From: Pseudobacteriovorax antillogorgiicola
GTDB lineage: Bacteria; Bdellovibrionota_B; Oligoflexia; Oligoflexales; CAIYRB01
Assembly (NCBI GenBank): GCA_945862295.1
Contig: CAMAXT010000004.1
Location: forward strand, 1-64,000
DNA: 64,000 bases
Direction: 5' to 3'
The notes below the pieces were generated by a model. It made no database searches. It was not told the DNA's origin and saw only the letters and a program-made list of their open reading frames with translations. The translations under genes and the position numbers were made by a program. Positions 58,546 through 64,000 of this stretch are shown one piece after another; position 1 is the stretch's first letter, and every line of letters begins with the position of its first letter.

Positions 58546-59165
58546 TGCATATCCTTTCCTCTAATCCAGACCATGGCGTTTTTTTCCGCCATCCAGATCA
58601 ATGTTTTATCTTCAGTAACTTGTAGCGCTTTAAACATTTTACCCTTCGGAATCGCGACCTCTAAGTCGCCTTCTTGGCCCTTAAATGCCAGTGCGCGATC
58701 GACTGGTTTAACTGCGAGAACGGTCGGGAATTTTGCAAAATTAACCGTCATCGCTTGTTTATTGAGTCTAGGCGTTGAAATCGTATGTGCGTGTAACCAA
58801 CCCGGTTCCCAATTGCTAATCGTGATGACTTTTGCCCAAACACCGTGTTGTTCAAATACAATTACCTTGTCACCTTCTTCTAAAATGCGGTCGAACAGTG
58901 CAAATGTGACACCGGGACCTTCGCGCATCTCTGCTCTTGGTCTGGTGACTTTGCTGACTCTAAGTGTTCCGACTGGCGCAACTGCTAGGCCAACATTTGA
59001 ATCCGCTGCCTTTGTACTCATCCCACCGGTGCCGTTACCAAGGATAAATGGAACTGGCTTCTTTACCTTTTTTGTTGCAGTCGCAGGAGCTTCTTCTTGC
59101 GCCGGAGGTTCGGTCGTAGCGCAGGAATTTAGTAGAATCAAAATGCTAAGTGCCAAAAATTTCAT
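58542..59165 (-). CDS. SH3-domain lipoprotein
   Basis: LILLNSCATTEPP lipobox; MREGPGVTFALFDRILEEGDKVIVFEQHGVWAKVITISNWEPGWLHAHTI. Confidence 0.75.
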   Translation of the reverse strand: MKFLALSILILLNSCATTEPPAQEEAPATATKKVKKPVPFILGNGTGGMSTKAADSNVGLAVAPVGTLRVSKVTRPRAEMREGPGVTFALFDRILEEGDKVIVFEQHGVWAKVITISNWEPGWLHAHTISTPRLNKQAMTVNFAKFPTVLAVKPVDRALAFKGQEGDLEVAIPKGKMFKALQVTEDKTLIWMAEKNAMVWIRGKDMQ

Positions 59166-59176
59166 GTCATTTCCCG

Positions 59177-60097
59177 TTAGGACTTTTTAGCAGGTCCTGT
59201 CTTTTTAATTTGCTGCGAGGAACTTCCCACTTTAATACCGAGTGGAACATCATAGATCATCTTGTTTTCGCCGGGTTTGTCAGAGATGCCAATTTTCACC
59301 CCAACAACAGTTCCAGTGAAACCCTTCATTAAATCGAAGCTAAATTCGTTGCGTTTAAAGCGGCGGATCGCAAAGTATGAAGCGCGGCGATGATCGCTGA
59401 TCTCACCCTTTGAATTTGCGCTGATAGAAACCGGAGCTTTGAGAATATGGACATCACCGGTCTCGGCTTTGAATTCAGCGGTTGCCCAGATATAGCCTTC
59501 GGATTTCTCTGAACCATTTTTGTTAGTGAGATCGAACGTCAGATTAAGACGATCTTGTGTGGTTTTCACAACAGGGTTGCTAACTGTGACTTCGACATTT
59601 TTTCCGCTAGTGTCTGATTTATTTTCCTCAACTTGCGGGGTGCTGACTGGGGCAGAGGCGACCTGTTGCTTCTGCTCTTGCTTTGCTACGTCAACCTGTT
59701 TGACATCATTTACCGCTTGTTTAGAGCCATTTTCGGCAACGACGGTTGGTTTTTGATTAGAAGATGGACTGGTGTTACTGGTCAAAGTTTTTGACGTTTG
59801 CAATTTTCCGGACGGGTAAGCGCGCTCATAGACACCGTCGTACAAACTTTCGAAATCAAAAACAGTCTGCATGGTCTGTTTTAGATTTCCAACCAGCTCA
59901 GCGCGGTCGTTCACCAACAATGAAATGATTGCCGTACTAGCAACGGACCAACCAACAAGCGCCAATGCACAAAATAATAGCAGGTGCACTCGACTCATGG
60001 GAATCTTGAGAGTGCGGGTTCGAGAAGACTCAACAAAATAAACAATGTTGAGAAACTGTTTACGCGGTTTCGTCTTATCAGTGTTGTCAGCTGACAT
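59177..60097 (-). CDS. Single-pass inner-membrane protein of unknown function
   Basis: One TM (VHLLLFCALALVGWSVASTAIISLLV), charged N-term, low-complexity Q/S linker, beta-rich C-domain. Confidence 0.65.
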   Translation of the reverse strand: MSADNTDKTKPRKQFLNIVYFVESSRTRTLKIPMSRVHLLLFCALALVGWSVASTAIISLLVNDRAELVGNLKQTMQTVFDFESLYDGVYERAYPSGKLQTSKTLTSNTSPSSNQKPTVVAENGSKQAVNDVKQVDVAKQEQKQQVASAPVSTPQVEENKSDTSGKNVEVTVSNPVVKTTQDRLNLTFDLTNKNGSEKSEGYIWATAEFKAETGDVHILKAPVSISANSKGEISDHRRASYFAIRRFKRNEFSFDLMKGFTGTVVGVKIGISDKPGENKMIYDVPLGIKVGSSSQQIKKTGPAKKS

Positions 60098-60389
60098 GGA
60101 CGCACCTCCAGTTGGAGAGGTATTTATAATGAAATTAGCTGTTATATGGTCAGCTTATGCCCTGGACCCCGCAAAGGCAACCAACTTATTTAATAAGGAG
60201 TATGATCCTCCACGATGAAGAAATTTTGGCCCCGAGTTCTACGGGCACGGTATACTACTGATATGTTAAATAATTTGAGAAATTTTGCAGTCTTTCCCAA
60301 TCTTGTGACGCGGTGTACACTAGTCCCGTTATAGAGAATCCACTATTTTTGGGCTTGCGATGCTGACGCCTTCATCACATACACCACCA

Positions 60390-61568
60390 ATGAAGATAAC
60401 CATCTACAGGACGAGCAGTCTTGGAGATATGGTCCTTGCGACATCGTGTCTCGATCTATTGGACCAACTACCCATTCCTGCAGAGATCACTTGGGTCGGT
60501 CGCGGTCCAGCACTCGATATGATTCAAGCGAGTTGGCCGAAAGTAAAAACAATCAGCATCGCCAGGTCGGCGAAGTTTTCTGACCTACAAAAAGTAGCGG
60601 CTCAACTTTCTAACCAACACCTGATCATCGACTTGCAGTGTAATCTCCGCTCCCAGTGGCTTTGCTTGAATCTTAAAAATTCATACAACGTGCCTTCATT
60701 CTCAGCTGACAAATCCCAATTCGCTCGGTCAAAACTTTTAGTTGAAGCTAGGGTCCGAGGAAGACGCCGGCCACTTCCCGAAAAGTCACTGCACGCACCA
60801 AGACTTCAGCATGAAACGATGTGCGACGCCTTAAAAAAAGGCCTCAGAGCACATCTGCCAATTGAAATGCTTGACGGCCTAGATCTCGTGAACGCTGTCC
60901 CCAGACTTAACGTTCCAGATTCATTCGATAGTCCGTGGCGGAAAGAACTCAAGTTCGGCGCCTGGATTGCTATCGCCCCAGGCGCAGCTCATCCAACAAA
61001 ACAAACACCGTTAGACTTAATCAAAGATATCCTCGAAGGATTAGCTATCGATCTGACTTCGAAAGAACTGGCAAGTCGGTTACCATTCGGACTGGTCTTT
61101 TTGGGCGATGAAAACGACCGACTATCCGCCCGAACGATTCTAAATACGTTAAACTGGCCAGGTCCTGTTTTAAATCTTTGCGGCATGCTTTCTCTTTGGG
61201 AAACAGGGATCGCTCTCAGTGAGGCTTCGTGTTTGCTATCAAATGATTCTTCACTCGGACATATTGCCGAGGCAGTCGGTACACCATCGAATATTCTTTT
61301 TGGACCAACCATTGAATCGTTTGGATTCCCACCGCGGATGCGGCGTAGCAAAGCCTTTTCATCTTTGACCGGTTGCAGGCCGTGTTCAAAGCATGGAAAA
61401 GTCGCTTGTAGGTATGACGACAAATTATGTTTTCACTCTATCCCCGTGACGTCTGTCATTCACCATATGAGTGCGACGCTAGCCAGTTCAGACGCCAGAC
61501 ACCTTGGCCGTGACTTAGCGAAACCAACCGAGCATTCATCGTCAACAGATCCCAAGGTACACTCCTAA
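60390..61568 (+). CDS. Glycosyltransferase family 9 (heptosyltransferase)
   Basis: ITIYRTSSLGDMVLATSCLDLL...ITWVGRG...LIIDLQCNLRSQ...WIAIAPGAAHPTKQ...LLSNDSSLGHIAEAVGTPSNILFGPT. Confidence 0.9.
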   Translation: MKITIYRTSSLGDMVLATSCLDLLDQLPIPAEITWVGRGPALDMIQASWPKVKTISIARSAKFSDLQKVAAQLSNQHLIIDLQCNLRSQWLCLNLKNSYNVPSFSADKSQFARSKLLVEARVRGRRRPLPEKSLHAPRLQHETMCDALKKGLRAHLPIEMLDGLDLVNAVPRLNVPDSFDSPWRKELKFGAWIAIAPGAAHPTKQTPLDLIKDILEGLAIDLTSKELASRLPFGLVFLGDENDRLSARTILNTLNWPGPVLNLCGMLSLWETGIALSEASCLLSNDSSLGHIAEAVGTPSNILFGPTIESFGFPPRMRRSKAFSSLTGCRPCSKHGKVACRYDDKLCFHSIPVTSVIHHMSATLASSDARHLGRDLAKPTEHSSSTDPKVHS

Positions 61569-62878
61569 TGGCGGAGACGACTCTTAAAAAAACTTTTAAT
61601 TCCGCTGTTCTCCTCATCTATTCCTTTGCGATTACGGTCGTTGGAAAATTCGCACGGGTGCTTGCACTTTTTTCTCCCAAACTCAAAGCTCAGTTAGCAG
61701 GTCGGCCGTCGGTTTCCGATCTCGCTGCTGTTCTCCAAAGAAAGAGAAAAAACTATAAAGATGCAGTGCTGTTCTTTTGCAGTTCTGCCGGCGAGTACGA
61801 GCAAGCGCGACCGTTAATCGACCGCCTCGTGAAAGACAAAGTCTTCGTCCATACCTTGTTTTTTTCAAAATCCGGGTACGATTACGCCACCGCTCGCAAA
61901 GATGATGTCAGCTTTTCGCTATCTCCTGCAACAGACTCAGTCTGGGATTGGGGTTGGCTACTAGCTGCATTGCGTCCGACATTAACTGCTGTTGTTCGCC
62001 ACGAGCTGTGGCCTGGATTTATATGGTCAGCAAAAAACTACGGCGGCCTAGTCCTTATTGACGCGAGCCGCAGTATTGGTGAGACAAATTCTAAACCGAA
62101 AAAATTTGTTCGCTCTGCGCTACTTAATATGTTCGATAAAATCTATGCAGTCTCTAAGACCGACGCTGACTTCTTCATCCAAAATTATAATTTGGACCAA
62201 AAGAACGTGATGATCAGCGGTGACACTAAATTTGACCGCGTATTAGAGCGCTCACTATCAGCAGTAAATTCGAGTTCCAAATTAAGCACGCTTCTTCCAA
62301 AGGTGGATCAGCGCCTGGTACTTGGCAGTGCTCACCCAGCCGATCTAGAAACCCTACTTGGCGCGGTGTCGCTCGACAAAAATCTGCTGCAAGGTTGGCA
62401 AGTGGTTATTGTGCCGCACCACATCGACGCAGAAAACATCAAACACTTTCAGAGTAGACTCAAAGATGCTGGCCTAGATTCAAAAACATATACGACAATA
62501 GACGATGGTCGATCGATGGCTGCGAATCAAATCTTGATTCTAGATACGATGGGAATGCTGGCTGAGGCATATAGCTTTGGTACCGCAGCTTTTATCGGTG
62601 GTGCCAGCCACCACCAGGTACACAATGTTTTAGAGCCAGCAGTGCACGGGCTGAACCTTGCTTGGGGACCGAGATACGAATCCAGCCAAGAAGCAGTGCA
62701 ATTTGTTAACGACGGAATTGCTAAAGTTGTAAAAACGCCAGTCGACTTTAAGACCTGGCTAAACGGTATAAGCGCTATGAAATCGAGCAACGACAATGGG
62801 ACAGCAAACGCTGTAGGATCATTGACAGGTGCTTCTGATTTGATATTTACAGATTGGAAAAAAATTCTGAATGGCTGA
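61568..62878 (+). CDS. waaA: 3-deoxy-D-manno-octulosonic acid transferase
   Basis: LFFCSSAGEYEQARPLIDRL...FSKSGYDYA...ELWPGFIWSAKNYGGLVLIDAS...SGDTKFDRV...FIGGASHHQVHNVLEPA. Confidence 0.85.
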   Translation: MAETTLKKTFNSAVLLIYSFAITVVGKFARVLALFSPKLKAQLAGRPSVSDLAAVLQRKRKNYKDAVLFFCSSAGEYEQARPLIDRLVKDKVFVHTLFFSKSGYDYATARKDDVSFSLSPATDSVWDWGWLLAALRPTLTAVVRHELWPGFIWSAKNYGGLVLIDASRSIGETNSKPKKFVRSALLNMFDKIYAVSKTDADFFIQNYNLDQKNVMISGDTKFDRVLERSLSAVNSSSKLSTLLPKVDQRLVLGSAHPADLETLLGAVSLDKNLLQGWQVVIVPHHIDAENIKHFQSRLKDAGLDSKTYTTIDDGRSMAANQILILDTMGMLAEAYSFGTAAFIGGASHHQVHNVLEPAVHGLNLAWGPRYESSQEAVQFVNDGIAKVVKTPVDFKTWLNGISAMKSSNDNGTANAVGSLTGASDLIFTDWKKILNG

Positions 62879-64000
62879 CAAGCAACTCATCATAAATACC
62901 AATCGATCGGAAACAAGAATTGCCTTGTTGGAAGGGGGGCGCGTCGCGGAACTCTTTATCGAAAGAAACCGTGATCGCGGCATCGTCGGCAACATCTACC
63001 TTGGGACGATCATGCGCGTCCTACCGGGAATGCAGGCCGCATTTGTAAATATTGGTGCCGAGCGTACAGCATTTCTCTACGGTGGCGACATATTTGATTC
63101 AGAGACAATGGCAGAACGTCTCTCTGACGAAGAAGTTCAAAACATGTCACCAGAAGAGATTCGGGAACGGAATCAACGCCAAAGAAAACCGATCGAAAAA
63201 CTTATCCGCGAGGGACAGCAGATCATTGTCCAGGTCGCAAAAGAACCACTCGGAACCAAGGGCGCTAGGGTTACAACTTATCTTTCTATCCCTGGGCGCT
63301 ACCTAGTTCTGATGCCCGAGTTCGCTCATACCGGTGTGTCTAGACGCATTGCAGATGAAGCCGAACGCCTTCGCCTTCTCGATCTAGTAAAACAAATTAA
63401 GCCCGACGAAGTCGGAGTCATCATCAGAACAGCCGCAGAAAACATCAATGCCGGTCTCCTGCAAAAAGATCTAAAATATCTTTTGAAAGTCTGGCGCAAT
63501 GTTGATGTTAACAAGAAACGCGCGTCTTCACCTTCGTTGATATACCAGGATCTCAATTTGATCCTGAAGACGACTAGGGATATCTATTCAGAAGAGATCG
63601 AAAAGATCATCATCGACGATCCCGAATCTTACGAGGAACTCAAAAGATTTCTGAATGCGACAATTCCTGGTGCCGCAAAAAAACTTGAGCTCTACAGTGA
63701 TAAAACACCGATCCTCGATGTCTACGGCGTTGAGATGGATATTGCCAAAGCACTAGCCTCACGCATTGAGCTGCCCTCTGGGGGCTACCTAATCATCGAT
63801 CAAACCGAAGCTCTGACGTCTTTCGATATCAACACCGGTAAGTATGTCGGGCAAGCTAGTGCCCATGACACCATACTCAAAACAAATCTTGAGGCCGTGA
63901 GGAAAGTCGTCGATCAGCTGCGGGTACGCAATATCGGCGGCATCATTGTCATCGACTTCATTGACATGGAACGACTCGAAGATCGTGAGCGCGTCTATAA
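62871..64000 (+). CDS. rng: Ribonuclease E/G family (RNase G-like), 3' truncated by window edge
   Basis: MADKQLIINTNRSETRIALLEGGRVAELFIERNRDRGIVGNIYLGTIMRVLPGMQAAFVNIG...LPSGGYLIIDQTEALTSFDINTGKYVG...NIGGIIVIDFIDM; not in ORF track because it runs off the end. Confidence 0.95.
   Translation, partial: MADKQLIINTNRSETRIALLEGGRVAELFIERNRDRGIVGNIYLGTIMRVLPGMQAAFVNIGAERTAFLYGGDIFDSETMAERLSDEEVQNMSPEEIRERNQRQRKPIEKLIREGQQIIVQVAKEPLGTKGARVTTYLSIPGRYLVLMPEFAHTGVSRRIADEAERLRLLDLVKQIKPDEVGVIIRTAAENINAGLLQKDLKYLLKVWRNVDVNKKRASSPSLIYQDLNLILKTTRDIYSEEIEKIIIDDPESYEELKRFLNATIPGAAKKLELYSDKTPILDVYGVEMDIAKALASRIELPSGGYLIIDQTEALTSFDINTGKYVGQASAHDTILKTNLEAVRKVVDQLRVRNIGGIIVIDFIDMERLEDRERVY

Overview
64 kb bacterial chromosomal window from a flagellated Gram-negative; the style (many exported lipoproteins, RAYT/REP elements) suggests a Bdellovibrionota/deltaproteobacteria-like organism, which is inference only. 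Most of it is core genome: motB/motA/flbD, prfB, prkA-yhbH-spoVR, a U32 peptidase next to a DUF455 + ATP-grasp fusion, cheY with a CheZ-like partner, hpd, acpP-rpiB-glyA-nrdR-ribE / ribBA-ribH-nusB, a two-component system with dapF, a long run of envelope lipoproteins, and a GT9-waaA-RNase G cluster. The most interesting signal is not a single gene. Accessory DNA is repeatedly bracketed by direct duplications of the end of a neighbouring host gene. (i) About 6 kb between dapF and an approx. 350-bp decayed copy of the dapF 3' end; this island holds an rph 3' fragment, a kelch pseudogene, a GLUG/CHB_HEX lipoprotein, an IS4 remnant and an intact AAA/DUF4143 ATPase. (ii) A DUF4143 remnant between the fadL-like gene 3' end and a 96-bp copy of it. 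(iii) A TSUP transporter between two copies of the prfB leader. (iv) A RAYT gene flanked by REPs with its own 3' end duplicated. No integrase is visible at any of these sites. prfB also carries a textbook +1 programmed frameshift that the ORF track mis-starts. All identities are by-eye estimates and no database search was run.
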